Below are positions 16,850 to 26,092 of a stretch of DNA of 64,000 nucleotides, piece after piece. The translations under genes and the position numbers were made by a program. The DNA is from Flavobacterium foetidum (GTDB lineage Bacteria; Bacteroidota; Bacteroidia; Flavobacteriales; Flavobacteriaceae): the NCBI RefSeq assembly GCF_004634245.1, contig NZ_SJTF01000002.1, positions 186,001-250,000 of the forward strand, in the 5' to 3' direction. Below the pieces are notes generated by a model. The model worked only from the letters and a program-made list of their open reading frames with translations, had not been told where the DNA came from and made no database searches. Each line of letters opens with the position of its first letter. Within the stretch, counting starts at the first letter, position 1.

Positions 16850-17007
16850 AAACATAAAAACAATAGCACACAGATAAAACTGATTCGCTATTGGAAACGC
16901 TGAAAAAACAGATTTTTTAACTAAAAAGCTACAAACAGAATCTGCGCAAATCCGCTTCATACGCGTCAAATTCTACGTTATAAAAAACATCAACTAAATT
17001 TCTAAAT

Positions 17008-17742
17008 ATGGAAAAAGCAGCCATTTTCAAAAAACATCCAATTAGAAAGCTTATTCTAATTCTTCTAATATTTGCAGGTTCAACTAGTTCTGCTGTTGCG
17101 CAAAATGCAGCAATCGGCTCGACTACAACTTGGGGTAAAGTAGACGGCGTTGCTGTAAACGGATTGGTTCAAGGGCCGTCTGCTGCAGTCGCAGAATTAC
17201 AGGTTGCCTGCGTTTTTGAATATACAGAAGGCGACATCTTTAATCCGCCAGCACTTCCAGCAAACCTAAACGGAATGGTACATTTGGACGACGCCTTAAA
17301 AGGGATTATAACCGAATTACGCAAAAGCGGAAAATTTACTGGTCACTCGCTTGAAACATTGCTAATTACGGCTCCTAAAGGCGCTTTGGCTTCAAAAAAA
17401 TTATTATTAATTGGCTTAGGCGACCGCAATAAATTTACACCCGATTTAATGATCAGTGTTGGAAGCGTGGCTATGCGTGAGGCGCTTCGTATGGGCGTAA
17501 CCGATTTTTCTTTTGCAAGCGATATCAAAGATGCCGGAATCGATTCTCCCACAGCTTTAGTAGCAGAAAATGTGGTTTTAGGCTCTTTTGAAGCTTATAG
17601 AACACAGCTGTATTTAAAGGACAAAAAAATGTCTGATCATAAACCTTTAAGCAAAATTATTCTTCTTGCCGGACCGGCGTTTTACACGGTTGCAGGAGAA
17701 GGAATCAAGAATGCGATTGCAAAACTTAACGCTAAATCCTAA
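17008..17742 (+). CDS. Exported stand-alone N-terminal domain of M17 leucyl aminopeptidase
   Basis: 244 residues. A signal peptide (LILILLIFAGSTSSAVAQ) is followed by a macro-like alpha/beta domain as found at the N-terminus of M17 peptidases: GDIFNPP, a conserved KGALASKKLLLIGLG segment and TPDLMISVGSVAMREALRMG. The catalytic M17 domain is absent: there is no second metal-binding half, and the protein stops at about the usual domain border. It is therefore unlikely to be a peptidase and may bind a small ligand in the periplasm. It is 3 bp from the amidohydrolase gene and clearly co-transcribed with it. Confidence 0.75.
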   Translation: MEKAAIFKKHPIRKLILILLIFAGSTSSAVAQNAAIGSTTTWGKVDGVAVNGLVQGPSAAVAELQVACVFEYTEGDIFNPPALPANLNGMVHLDDALKGIITELRKSGKFTGHSLETLLITAPKGALASKKLLLIGLGDRNKFTPDLMISVGSVAMREALRMGVTDFSFASDIKDAGIDSPTALVAENVVLGSFEAYRTQLYLKDKKMSDHKPLSKIILLAGPAFYTVAGEGIKNAIAKLNAKS

Positions 17743-17745
17743 ATT

Positions 17746-19632
17746 ATGAAAGCAGATTTAATTTTATTTAATGGCAAAATTCATAGTTTCAATACCGAAA
17801 CTCCAAATGTAACAGCGGTTGCAATTAAAGATGGAAAATTTATAGCAGTCGGAAACGACAGCAGCGTGATGGAATTTGCTTCTGAAGAAACTAAAATCAT
17901 AGATCTCTTGAACCGCAGAGTGGTTCCCGGAATCAACGATTCGCATATTCATCTTATTCGCGGAGGGTTAAATTACAACTTAGAATTGCGCTGGGATGGT
18001 GTTCCTTCGCTTGCCGATGCTCTTAGAATGCTAAAAGAGCAAGTAGACCGTACGCCGAATCCGCAATGGGTTCGTGTTGTGGGAGGATGGACTGAGTTTC
18101 AGTTTGCAGAACGCAGAATGCCGACTTTAGAAGAAATCAATGCCATCGCACCAGAAACACCAGTTTTTATTCTTCATCTGTACGACAGAGCGATTATGAA
18201 CAGAGCGGCATTAAAAGCTGTCGGCTATAATAAAAATACTCCCGCACCTCCTGGAGGGCATATCGAAAGAGATGCTAACGGAGAACCGACCGGACTTATA
18301 ATCGCGACTCCAAATGCAATGATTTTGTATTCTACATTGGCTAAAGGACCTACTCTTTCCTACGAACATCAGCTCAACTCGACTCGTCATTTTATGAAAG
18401 AACTCAACCGATTCGGAATTACAAGTGTTATTGATGCCGGAGGTGGATTTCAGAACTTTCCCGACGACTATAAAGTGGTAAATGAATTGAATGAAAAAAA
18501 TCAATTGACGGTCAGAATCGCTTATAACCTTTTCACTCAGAAACCAAAACACGAATTTGAAGATTTTTCGGATTGGATTGATACCGTAAAATTATACCAA
18601 GGAAACGATATGTACCGCCACAATGGCGCTGGTGAAATGTTGGTTTTTTCTGCAGCAGATTTTGAAGATTTCTTGCAACCAAGACCTGATCTTCCTGAAA
18701 ATATGGAAGCTGAATTGGAAAAAGTAGTTCGCCTTTTGGTAGAAAACCGCTGGCCATTTAGGCTTCATGCTACCTACAACGAAAGCATTACAAGATTTTT
18801 GAATGTCTTCGAAAAAATAAACCGTGAAATTCCGTTTAACGGACTTCCTTGGATTTTCGATCATGCCGAAACAATCGATGAGCGCAATATTGAACGTGTA
18901 AAAGCTCTTGGCGGCGGCATCGCGGTTCAAAGCCGAATGGCCTATCAAGGAGAATATTTCACCGATCGTTACGGAGCAAAAGCTGCCGAAAACACACCGC
19001 CAATCAAAAAAATGCTTGAAATGGAAGTTCCAGTTGGTGCGGGTTCAGATGCTACACGTGTCAGCAGCTACAATCCTTGGGTTTCTATGTATTGGATGAC
19101 GGCCGGAAAAACGGTTGGAGGTTTGCAACTGTACAACGAAACTCGATTAAACCGACAAACTGCTTTGGAATTGTACACAAGAGGAAGCGCTTGGTTTTCT
19201 CAGGAACAAACCAAAAAAGGCGACATTAAAGTTGGAATGTTTGCCGATCTAGTGGTTTTAGACCGCGATTATTTCACAATCGATGATGAAGAAATCAAAA
19301 AAATCGAAGCTGATCTGACTATGGTCGACGGAAAAATTGTGTATGCCAATGGAGATTTTTCTTCGTTTTCGCCGCCTCATATTCCGATTCTGCCAGACTG
19401 GTCGCCAACTAATATTTACAACGGTTATCCTGTAAGAAGTGGTTTGCAGAGTGCTATTGAAAAAAACACAAAAGCAGACGCTAAACCAAAACTGACTGCA
19501 CAGATTCACAGTTGCAGCGGCAGTTGCGATGTTCATGCACACAACCATGACGCGGCAAGATTGAGCAATGTACCGGTAAACAATTATAATGCATTTTGGG
19601 GCGCTTTGGGCTGTTCCTGCTTCGCTTTTTAA
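17746..19632 (+). CDS. YtcJ-like metal-dependent amidohydrolase with Cys/His-rich tail
   Basis: 628 residues. The N-terminal beta-sandwich segment (MKADLILFNGKIHSF) and metal-binding HxH (INDSHIHL, His67 and His69) are followed by a TIM barrel with FDHAETID and GAGSDATR, as in YtcJ-type amidohydrolases (amidohydrolase_3). No signal peptide, so probably cytoplasmic, though the previous gene is exported. The last 45 residues are unusual: SCSGSCDVHAHNHD and GCSCFAF give five cysteines and three histidines, which could bind metal. Substrate unknown; related enzymes act on N-acyl or cyclic amide bonds. Confidence 0.85.
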   Translation: MKADLILFNGKIHSFNTETPNVTAVAIKDGKFIAVGNDSSVMEFASEETKIIDLLNRRVVPGINDSHIHLIRGGLNYNLELRWDGVPSLADALRMLKEQVDRTPNPQWVRVVGGWTEFQFAERRMPTLEEINAIAPETPVFILHLYDRAIMNRAALKAVGYNKNTPAPPGGHIERDANGEPTGLIIATPNAMILYSTLAKGPTLSYEHQLNSTRHFMKELNRFGITSVIDAGGGFQNFPDDYKVVNELNEKNQLTVRIAYNLFTQKPKHEFEDFSDWIDTVKLYQGNDMYRHNGAGEMLVFSAADFEDFLQPRPDLPENMEAELEKVVRLLVENRWPFRLHATYNESITRFLNVFEKINREIPFNGLPWIFDHAETIDERNIERVKALGGGIAVQSRMAYQGEYFTDRYGAKAAENTPPIKKMLEMEVPVGAGSDATRVSSYNPWVSMYWMTAGKTVGGLQLYNETRLNRQTALELYTRGSAWFSQEQTKKGDIKVGMFADLVVLDRDYFTIDDEEIKKIEADLTMVDGKIVYANGDFSSFSPPHIPILPDWSPTNIYNGYPVRSGLQSAIEKNTKADAKPKLTAQIHSCSGSCDVHAHNHDAARLSNVPVNNYNAFWGALGCSCFAF

Positions 19633-19644
19633 ATTCAAAAAAAA

Positions 19645-20073
19645 ATGACTGATTTTATAAAACAAATTTTGTACTCCGATTTAGGAACATCGTTCAACAA
19701 TATGGCCTTTTTAGTCTTTAGAGTTCTGCTCGCTGTTGAGCTATTTCGAGTACACGGCATGAAGAAATTCCGTCTGGAAAACGGTCAAAAAGAACAAGTT
19801 CCGAATCCGCTGCATCTTCCAGAAAAACTGAATGGATTCGTCGCCACTTTTTCTGATACCGCTGTACCGCTTTTTATTATTCTCGGCCTCGGCACCAGGC
19901 TGGCCGTACTGCCGACAATTGGAGTTACAGCCGTAGGATATTTTGTCGTTCACCGAAAAGATTCCCTTGAAGTACGAGATGTTCCGTACATGTACACTTT
20001 ATCCTTATTATTAATTCTTGCATTTGGAGCAGGAAAATATTCACTTGATTATTACTTATTAAACCTTATTTAA
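19645..20073 (+). CDS. DoxX family membrane protein
   Basis: 142 residues with four hydrophobic segments and the family look of DoxX (FLVFRVLLAVELFRVHGMKKF, LPEKLNGFVATFSDTAVPLFIILGLGTRLA). In Bacillus a DoxX-type protein (MhqP) belongs to the quinone-responsive mhqNOP operon; other relatives support thiosulfate oxidation or redox defence. It is followed by dps after 1 bp and starts 12 bp after the amidohydrolase, so it is part of that operon. Confidence 0.83.
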   Translation: MTDFIKQILYSDLGTSFNNMAFLVFRVLLAVELFRVHGMKKFRLENGQKEQVPNPLHLPEKLNGFVATFSDTAVPLFIILGLGTRLAVLPTIGVTAVGYFVVHRKDSLEVRDVPYMYTLSLLLILAFGAGKYSLDYYLLNLI

Positions 20074-20074
20074 A

Positions 20075-20548
20075 ATGAAAGCAAACATCGGAATCAAACA
20101 AGAAAACATCTCAAAAGTCGTAGATGTCTTAACCAAAATTCTTGCGGATGAATTTGTATTATATACTAAAACGAAAAGAGCTCACTGGAATGTTGAGGGT
20201 CCAGATTTCTACAACAAACATCTTTTTTTCGAACAACAATACGATTCAATTGATGAGATTGTCGACACGGTTGCCGAAAGAATCAGGTCTTTAGGACATT
20301 ACACACCTGCATCTCTAAAAGATTTTCTGGCGCTCACTCATTTGTCAGAAGAATTAAAAGAAAAAAACGACAGCAATGGTTTTATCAAGGAGTTACTTCT
20401 GGATCACGAAAGCATTATCATTTACTTGCGTGAAAACATCAACAGCATTGCCGGAGAACTTCAAGATGCAGGAACAAGTGATTTTATTACTGGTCTTGTA
20501 GAAAATCATGAAAAAATGGCTTGGATGCTTCGTGCTCATTTAAATTAA
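20075..20548 (+). CDS. dps: Dps-family ferritin-like DNA protection protein
   Basis: 157 residues, the normal Dps length. The ferroxidase residues are in place: His37 in RAHWNVEGPDF, and the FEQQYDSIDEIVDTVAERI segment (about 52-70) with Asp and Glu ligands. Dps shells oxidise iron with hydrogen peroxide and shield DNA. The N-terminus is short and has only a few lysines, so DNA binding may be weak. Located in an operon with DoxX and DUF1275 proteins, which supports a stress role. Confidence 0.9.
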   Translation: MKANIGIKQENISKVVDVLTKILADEFVLYTKTKRAHWNVEGPDFYNKHLFFEQQYDSIDEIVDTVAERIRSLGHYTPASLKDFLALTHLSEELKEKNDSNGFIKELLLDHESIIIYLRENINSIAGELQDAGTSDFITGLVENHEKMAWMLRAHLN

Positions 20549-20552
20549 TAGT

Positions 20553-21218
20553 ATGGAAGGACAAAAAAATATTTGGTACGTAACCCTGCTGCTCACTATG
20601 ATAGCAGGGTATTGCGATACCGTAACATTTGTTGCCGCAGATTCTATATTTTCTGCACATGTTACGGGCAACTTTATTGTTTTTGCTTATCAAATCGTAA
20701 AAGGTTCAGATGTGCATGCTTGGATTAAATTATTAACATTTCCAATCTTTGTAATTGCTGTAATTGCTGGAGGAAGAATTGTTTTGAAAAGCGTTAACCG
20801 CTATACGATTTTGTTTTGGGAAGGAATTATATTGCTCTTAAGCGGTATTGCTTCGTACATTTTTGGCTATTTGGAAATATTTTCAGAATGGGCAATGTAC
20901 GGCGTAGCGATGACAACCGTTTTTGCCATGGGATTACAGAATGCTTTTGGAAAATTATATGCCAAAGAAACACACGGACCCACTACGATGATGACAGGAA
21001 ATGTAACGCAAGCGTCTCTTGATTTAGGAAATCTTATTAAAAATGGCGTTTCAGATTCTGATTCCTTCTTGAGTTTTAAGAAACAGCTGGTTACCATTAC
21101 CGGTTTCTTAGCAGGTTGCTTTTTAGGTGCCGTTGCCGGAAAATTTTTCGGTTTGGGAACTTTGATCCTCCCTGGAATCGCGATGATTATCTGTTATTGG
21201 TACCACCGAAATAACTAA
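20553..21218 (+). CDS. YoaK/DUF1275 family membrane protein
   Basis: 221 residues with six predicted membrane helices. Family pattern: MIAGYCDTVTFVAADSIFSAHVTGNF near the N-terminus and MGLQNAF...HGPTTMMTGNVTQ in the second half, the two repeated GN-type motifs of DUF1275. Function in this family is not established. It starts 4 bp after dps and ends the operon. Confidence 0.85.
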   Translation: MEGQKNIWYVTLLLTMIAGYCDTVTFVAADSIFSAHVTGNFIVFAYQIVKGSDVHAWIKLLTFPIFVIAVIAGGRIVLKSVNRYTILFWEGIILLLSGIASYIFGYLEIFSEWAMYGVAMTTVFAMGLQNAFGKLYAKETHGPTTMMTGNVTQASLDLGNLIKNGVSDSDSFLSFKKQLVTITGFLAGCFLGAVAGKFFGLGTLILPGIAMIICYWYHRNN

Positions 21219-21270
21219 CCTAGACTGTTTGCCAATTTGCAGATTTCTGATAATAGATTATCTTTAAAAA

Positions 21271-23547
21271 ATGAATTTTAGCCCCATAAATGCTGTCAAA
21301 AAACAAATAATAATTACAAGCTTTGCAGTTGTTTTATTTTTTACACCTCTAGTAGGAAATGCACAACAGACAGAAAATCCAAATGTGTTAAAAAGCAAAA
21401 TAGCAGCTTCTAAAAACAATTCGGAAAAAGCAATATTGCTTCTAGATTTAAGCAGCTATTATCTCAAAAAGCCTGGCGAATTTAAGACTGATCTCGAAAA
21501 CGCACGCATGATAAATGCTCAGGCTAAATTATTGTCTGACCGTTTGGGATATAAAATAGGCAAAGCAAGAAGCATACTGCTTGATGCGCAGATTTTTAGA
21601 GAGAAAGGAGACACCAGTAATGCTTTTAAAAAAGCAAAGGAAGCTGTTTCTTACTCTAAAAATCATAATCTGACCGAATTGCAGGCAGAAAGTTATGCCG
21701 AGCTTTCTATTTACGACGCTTCGCTGGAACAAAAAGCAAAATATAAGGAAACGGCAATTGAGCTTTTTAAGAAATCGGGTGCTAAGGAAAAACAAGCCGA
21801 AAACCTAAAAGGACTAGGAGAATTATACAGCATCAATGAGAATCCAGAGAAGGCTGAACCGCTTTTAAAAGAATCTCTAGCTCTTTATAAAGCTATCAAA
21901 TATCAGAAACTGCAAGGGGTTTACAATCTGCTGTCTGAAGTTAATACGCAAAAAGGAAATTATCCCGAATCTTTGAAATATGCTCTTTTAGCAGAAAAAA
22001 CGGCTATTGCGCTAAACGATAATTCGCTTCAGTTAAGCTCAATTTACAATCATGTCGGATTGGTTTATTATTACCTGCGTCAAAATAACGATGCCGAGGA
22101 ATATTGGTATAAAGCATTAGAAATTGCGAAATATCATAAGGATACAGAATATGTGCGCACAATTGGAGAAAACCTATGTTCGCTCCTTATTCGCCAGAAA
22201 AAAGAAAACGAAGCTCTGAAACTTATAAAAGAAATGCAGCTTCATTTTCCGACCTCAAACATAGAAAGGCAGATGAAAGAAAACTATCTGCTTTTTAATA
22301 TTTACAGAATTCTGAAAAACAATAGTACTGCCACGGTTTATTATAAAAAACTGGCAGACTACTATGGCGAAAATGCAGATAGAAACGGCAACAGTATTGC
22401 GATTTTAAGAAGTTTTGCTTCTTATCATTATCAAATAAAAAAGTTCGACGATTTCTACCGAACAATTAAGCGCCTGGACACCCTCGCTGCAGGAGCGGGA
22501 AACAATCTCATAAGATCTGAAAGTTATCTGATTTGGTTTAAGGCAGATTCTTCGAGGGGGAATTACATCGAAGCAATCAAACATTATCAGTTGTATAAAA
22601 GTCTGTCGGATTCTGTTTTCAAAGGCGAAAAAAGCAAACAAATCAGCAGCCTTCAAATTGAGTTTGAAAGTGAAAAAAAAGATAAAAATATCGATTTGCT
22701 GCAGCAAAAGGCAAAACTTCAAGAAATAAAGATTCACAACGACACTATAGTGAGATATCTGTTTATTATAATTGTCGTTATCTTGAGTGCACTAGTCGTG
22801 CTTTTGTACAACCGATTCAGGCTGAAAAAGAAGACGAACGAGCAACTCGAAATCAAACAACAGAAAATCACCGAGCAAAACGAACTGAACAAAAAAATGC
22901 TTTTGGAGAAAGAATGGCTTTTAAAAGAAATTCATCACCGAGTTAAGAACAACCTTCAGATTGTCATTAGTTTATTAAATACGCAATCGGCTTATCTGGA
23001 CAATGAAGATGCACTTATGGCGATACAAAACAGCAAGCACAGAATGCATGCCATGTCGCTTATTCATCAAAAATTATATCAGTCTGATAATCTCGCTAAT
23101 ATTGATATGTCGTGGTACATCTACGAATTGATTAGCAATATGAAAGAATGTTTTAATACTGATGACAAAATCAATTTTGTTTTAAACACAGAAAAAGTTT
23201 ATCTTGATGTTGCACAAGCAGTTCCTCTGGGATTAATCATCAACGAAGCGATCAACAATGCCATAAAATACGCTTTTCCCGCAGACAGAAAAGGCGAAGT
23301 AAAAATAGTCCTTAAAAATATCGGCTATAATAATTATGAGCTGTTGATTATGGACAACGGAATCGGTCTTCCAGATGGTTTTGACGAAATAGAAAGAGAT
23401 TCACTTGGAATGAATTTAATGATGGGACTGACCGATCAGATTGACGGGATTTTTGAAATGAAAAGCGATAATGGACTTAAACTCAAAATTACATTTACAA
23501 GAAATACTGAATTTGAAGCATCAACCGAAAATGCTGAAATCATATAA
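21271..23547 (+). CDS. TPR-containing sensor histidine kinase (HisKA_2 type)
   Basis: 758 residues. A signal/anchor segment at the N-terminus is followed by tetratricopeptide repeats (about 60-440, for example AENLKGLGELYSINENPEKA), probably periplasmic. Then come a single membrane helix (IIIVVILSALVVLL, about 495-512), a coiled coil, HisKA_2 with EIHHRVKNNLQIVISLL (phospho-acceptor His555 or His556) and a HATPase_c domain (INEAINNAIKYAF, MDNGIGLPDG). The gene lies 10 bp upstream of a sigma-54-type response regulator, so the two should form one two-component pair. Confidence 0.9.
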   Translation: MNFSPINAVKKQIIITSFAVVLFFTPLVGNAQQTENPNVLKSKIAASKNNSEKAILLLDLSSYYLKKPGEFKTDLENARMINAQAKLLSDRLGYKIGKARSILLDAQIFREKGDTSNAFKKAKEAVSYSKNHNLTELQAESYAELSIYDASLEQKAKYKETAIELFKKSGAKEKQAENLKGLGELYSINENPEKAEPLLKESLALYKAIKYQKLQGVYNLLSEVNTQKGNYPESLKYALLAEKTAIALNDNSLQLSSIYNHVGLVYYYLRQNNDAEEYWYKALEIAKYHKDTEYVRTIGENLCSLLIRQKKENEALKLIKEMQLHFPTSNIERQMKENYLLFNIYRILKNNSTATVYYKKLADYYGENADRNGNSIAILRSFASYHYQIKKFDDFYRTIKRLDTLAAGAGNNLIRSESYLIWFKADSSRGNYIEAIKHYQLYKSLSDSVFKGEKSKQISSLQIEFESEKKDKNIDLLQQKAKLQEIKIHNDTIVRYLFIIIVVILSALVVLLYNRFRLKKKTNEQLEIKQQKITEQNELNKKMLLEKEWLLKEIHHRVKNNLQIVISLLNTQSAYLDNEDALMAIQNSKHRMHAMSLIHQKLYQSDNLANIDMSWYIYELISNMKECFNTDDKINFVLNTEKVYLDVAQAVPLGLIINEAINNAIKYAFPADRKGEVKIVLKNIGYNNYELLIMDNGIGLPDGFDEIERDSLGMNLMMGLTDQIDGIFEMKSDNGLKLKITFTRNTEFEASTENAEII

Positions 23548-23557
23548 CTTTTAGGCA

Positions 23558-24916
23558 ATGAAAGAAAAAATTCTAATTGTAGAAGACGAATTTATTGTAG
23601 CAAATGATTTAAAAATTATGCTCATGAAAGCGGGTTACCAGATTACGGGCATTGCCTCTTCTGTAGTTCAGGCGCGCAAACTCATAGAAGCTAAAAGACC
23701 AGACTGGGTATTATTGGATATTATGCTTAAAGACAATCTTACGGGGATAGATCTGGCATGGGAACTACGAGAAATGCAACTGCCGTTTTTGTACATTTCT
23801 GCCAATACCAACCAATCTACGCTCGAAGCGGTCAAAGAAACACATCCGTACGGATTTATGGTAAAACCTTTTAGAGAGCGAGATCTTTTGGTAATGCTGG
23901 ATATTGCCAAATACAGATACAATGAGGAACGAGGTGCATTTACAGAAATTCCGCAAACTGTAGAAAACACAGCAATAGAAGGAATAATTGGAAACAGTCC
24001 GCTTTTAAATGAAGTTATAGAAAAAATAAGAATAGTGGCACCAGCAGAAACTTCAGTTTTGATTCTTGGCGAAAGCGGTACGGGAAAAGAAAGAGTCGCC
24101 CATGCCCTACACGATCTTTCGGCACATAAATCAAATGCTATTGTGGTTGTTAATTGTGCGGCCCTTCCTCAGTCATTGGTTGAATCTGAGTTGTTTGGAC
24201 ACGAAAAAGGATCTTTTACAGGAGCCAACTCACAAAGAATCGGTAAATTTGAGCAAGCCCACAACGGAACCATCTTTTTGGATGAAATTGGAGAGCTGCC
24301 TCTAGATTCGCAGGTAAAATTATTGCGTGTGCTTCAGGAAAAAGAAATCCAGAGACTGGGCGGCAGTTCAACGATTAAGATTAATGTACGTGTAATCGCT
24401 GCAACTAATAGATCGCTGGAAAAAGAAGTCGCAGAAGGTCGTTTCAGGCTCGACTTATATTATAGATTAAATGTTTTCCCGATTGAGCTTCCGCCGTTAA
24501 AGGAACGCAAAGAAGATATTGAAGCTTTGGCTGCGTATTTCGTGAAAAAATATGCAGCAAAATCGAGAAAAAATGTTTCACACATCAACCCATCCGCTCT
24601 AGCACAATTAATGAATTATGACTGGCCCGGAAACATACGTGAACTCGAACACCTTATAGAACGTAATGTATTGTTAGCGAAAACAAGCGAAATCGAAAAG
24701 TTCGATCTTCCTTCAAATACACTAATTCATTTGCAGCAAAACAACGGCAAAATGAAAACAATGGAAGAAATGGAAAAAGAACACATTATGACCGCTCTTC
24801 AAAATTGCGGTGGCAAAGTTTCGGGTCCCGGCGGTGCCGCAGAACTGCTGCAAATGCAACCACAAACCTTGTATTCTAAAATGAAGAAACTAGGAATCAA
24901 GCAGGGATATTATTAA
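23558..24916 (+). CDS. Sigma-54-dependent response regulator (receiver-AAA+-Fis)
   Basis: 452 residues. Receiver domain (1-120) with phospho-acceptor Asp54 (WVLLDIML) and Lys103. The AAA+ domain has Walker A GESGTGKE (171-178), the loop GSFTGA at 218-223 in place of the usual GAFTGA, and Walker B GTIFLDEIG. A Fis-type HTH (GGAAELLQMQPQTLYSKMKKLG) closes the protein. It is expected to be phosphorylated by the kinase encoded just upstream and to activate RNA polymerase with sigma-54. No sigma-54 promoter was found nearby. Its last codons overlap the operator at 24913. Confidence 0.9.
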   Translation: MKEKILIVEDEFIVANDLKIMLMKAGYQITGIASSVVQARKLIEAKRPDWVLLDIMLKDNLTGIDLAWELREMQLPFLYISANTNQSTLEAVKETHPYGFMVKPFRERDLLVMLDIAKYRYNEERGAFTEIPQTVENTAIEGIIGNSPLLNEVIEKIRIVAPAETSVLILGESGTGKERVAHALHDLSAHKSNAIVVVNCAALPQSLVESELFGHEKGSFTGANSQRIGKFEQAHNGTIFLDEIGELPLDSQVKLLRVLQEKEIQRLGGSSTIKINVRVIAATNRSLEKEVAEGRFRLDLYYRLNVFPIELPPLKERKEDIEALAAYFVKKYAAKSRKNVSHINPSALAQLMNYDWPGNIRELEHLIERNVLLAKTSEIEKFDLPSNTLIHLQQNNGKMKTMEEMEKEHIMTALQNCGGKVSGPGGAAELLQMQPQTLYSKMKKLGIKQGYY

Positions 24917-24957
24917 TCTACATTAAGCTGACTTGACTCCAATCTTAGCGAATTTTG
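24913..24957 (+). promoter_or_regulatory. Operator-promoter: TTAATCTACATTAAGC, 21 bp, GAATTTTG
   Basis: Third copy of the arrangement seen at 13253 and 28872. The palindrome has one mismatch on each side of its centre and overlaps the stop codon of the response regulator gene. Exactly 21 bp on is GAATTTTG (24950-24957), one base off TAnnTTTG. It precedes the GNAT-like gene at 24990. Confidence 0.55.
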
Positions 24958-24989
24958 TGGTTATAAACCAACATATAAAACAAAAAATT

Positions 24990-25280
24990 ATGGAAACAAT
25001 AAAATTAGAATTAGACGAAAAAAAACACGGCAATTTTAATCTTTATGTCGATGAAAAAAAATTGGGCGAAATGACAGTTAGCCTAAAAGAAGATGTATTG
25101 ACTGTCTACCACACAGGAGTTGAGCCAGAAGCCGAAGGAAAAGGTTACGCAAAAAAACTTCTCGAAGAAATGGTTTCGTATGTACGCACCAATAAAATGA
25201 TGGTTAAGGCGCTTTGCCCGTACGTACACGCTCAATTCACAAAACATCCTGAAGAATACAAAGACATCTGGAAAAAATAA
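24990..25280 (+). CDS. Small GNAT-like N-acetyltransferase (YjdJ type)
   Basis: 96 residues from the ATG at 24990. An upstream TTG at 24933 gives a longer frame but lies inside the promoter. The core matches small YjdJ/Gcn5-related proteins: VLTVYHTGVEPEAEGKGYAKKLLEEMVSYV has the Q/RxxGxG/A acetyl-CoA loop in the form EGKGYA, and the end (VKALCPYVHAQFTKHPEEY) carries the conserved CPY segment. Minimal GNAT fold, cytoplasmic; substrate unknown. Confidence 0.8.
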   Translation: METIKLELDEKKHGNFNLYVDEKKLGEMTVSLKEDVLTVYHTGVEPEAEGKGYAKKLLEEMVSYVRTNKMMVKALCPYVHAQFTKHPEEYKDIWKK

Positions 25281-25290
25281 CTTAAATAAA

Positions 25291-25453
25291 GCCGTTGGGT
25301 GAAATAGAATAAAATAGATACATTCAATAATTAAAATCTAATTTGATCTGCTAAAATCTGCGTGAAATCTTACTTATAAATTTTTCACGCAGATTCAAAC
25401 AGATTAAAGCTGATTTAATAGAATTGAAAAATAATTTCACTCCACGGGTTAAC
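25291..25453 (+). repeat. Family B hairpin repeat, copy B1
   Basis: About 163 bp. It begins CCGTTGGGTGAAAT and ends ATTTCACTCCACGGGTTAAC. A perfect 13-bp stem AATCTGCGTGAAA / TTTCACGCAGATT lies in the centre. An 11-bp direct repeat AACTTAAATAA flanks it at 25279-25289 and 25451-25461 and could be a target duplication. The right end overlaps the leader of the esterase gene. Confidence 0.8.
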
Positions 25454-25468
25454 TTAAATAAGAGCATT

Positions 25469-26092
25469 ATGAATTTAGACACACTTACAGCAGGAATAAA
25501 CTTAAATGAAGCAAAAAAAGCTTTAATAATGATTCACGGAAGAGGAGCAGAAGCTCATGACATTCTTTCTATTGCAAAATATCTGGATGTGGCAGATTTT
25601 GCTTTGGTCGCGCCTCAGGCCGACAACAGAACTTGGTATCCGTATTCTTTTTTGGTTCCTATTGCCGAAAATGAACCTTCATTCTCAAATTCGCTTCATG
25701 CACTTTCGCAGGTTTTAGTTGCCGTACAGCAAAACGGAATCGAAAAAGAAAATATTTATTTCTTAGGATTTTCGCAAGGAGCCTGTCTTGCTTTGGAATT
25801 TACAGCTAGAAATGCTGCTAGGTATGGCGGCGTGGTTGCTTTTACAGGCGGACTTATAGGCGATAAGGTTTACGAAGAGCATTACCGCGGAAACTTTGAA
25901 GGTACACCAATTTTTATCGGAACCAGTGATCCCGATTTTCATGTTCCTGTGGAAAGAGTCGACCAAACAGCGGTACTTCTTGAAAAAATGGGAGCAAACG
26001 TTACCAAAAAAATCTATGACAATATGGGACACACTATTAGCCAGAACGAAATTGATTTGGCAAACCAGCTTATTTTTTCTAAAAAGCAATGA
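25469..26092 (+). CDS. MhqD-like phospholipase/carboxylesterase
   Basis: 207 residues from the ATG at 25469; a longer frame from a TTG at 25424 runs through the repeat and is unlikely. Alpha/beta hydrolase of the phospholipase/carboxylesterase group: MIHGRGAEAHDIL (oxyanion hole), nucleophile elbow GFSQGACLAL (Ser about 115), GTSDPDFHVP and DNMGHTISQNE (catalytic Asp and His). In Bacillus the related MhqD is induced by quinones and catechol together with ring-cleavage dioxygenases. A family member of that dioxygenase group lies at 28955. Its stop overlaps the cupin start (ATGA). Confidence 0.8.
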   Translation: MNLDTLTAGINLNEAKKALIMIHGRGAEAHDILSIAKYLDVADFALVAPQADNRTWYPYSFLVPIAENEPSFSNSLHALSQVLVAVQQNGIEKENIYFLGFSQGACLALEFTARNAARYGGVVAFTGGLIGDKVYEEHYRGNFEGTPIFIGTSDPDFHVPVERVDQTAVLLEKMGANVTKKIYDNMGHTISQNEIDLANQLIFSKKQ

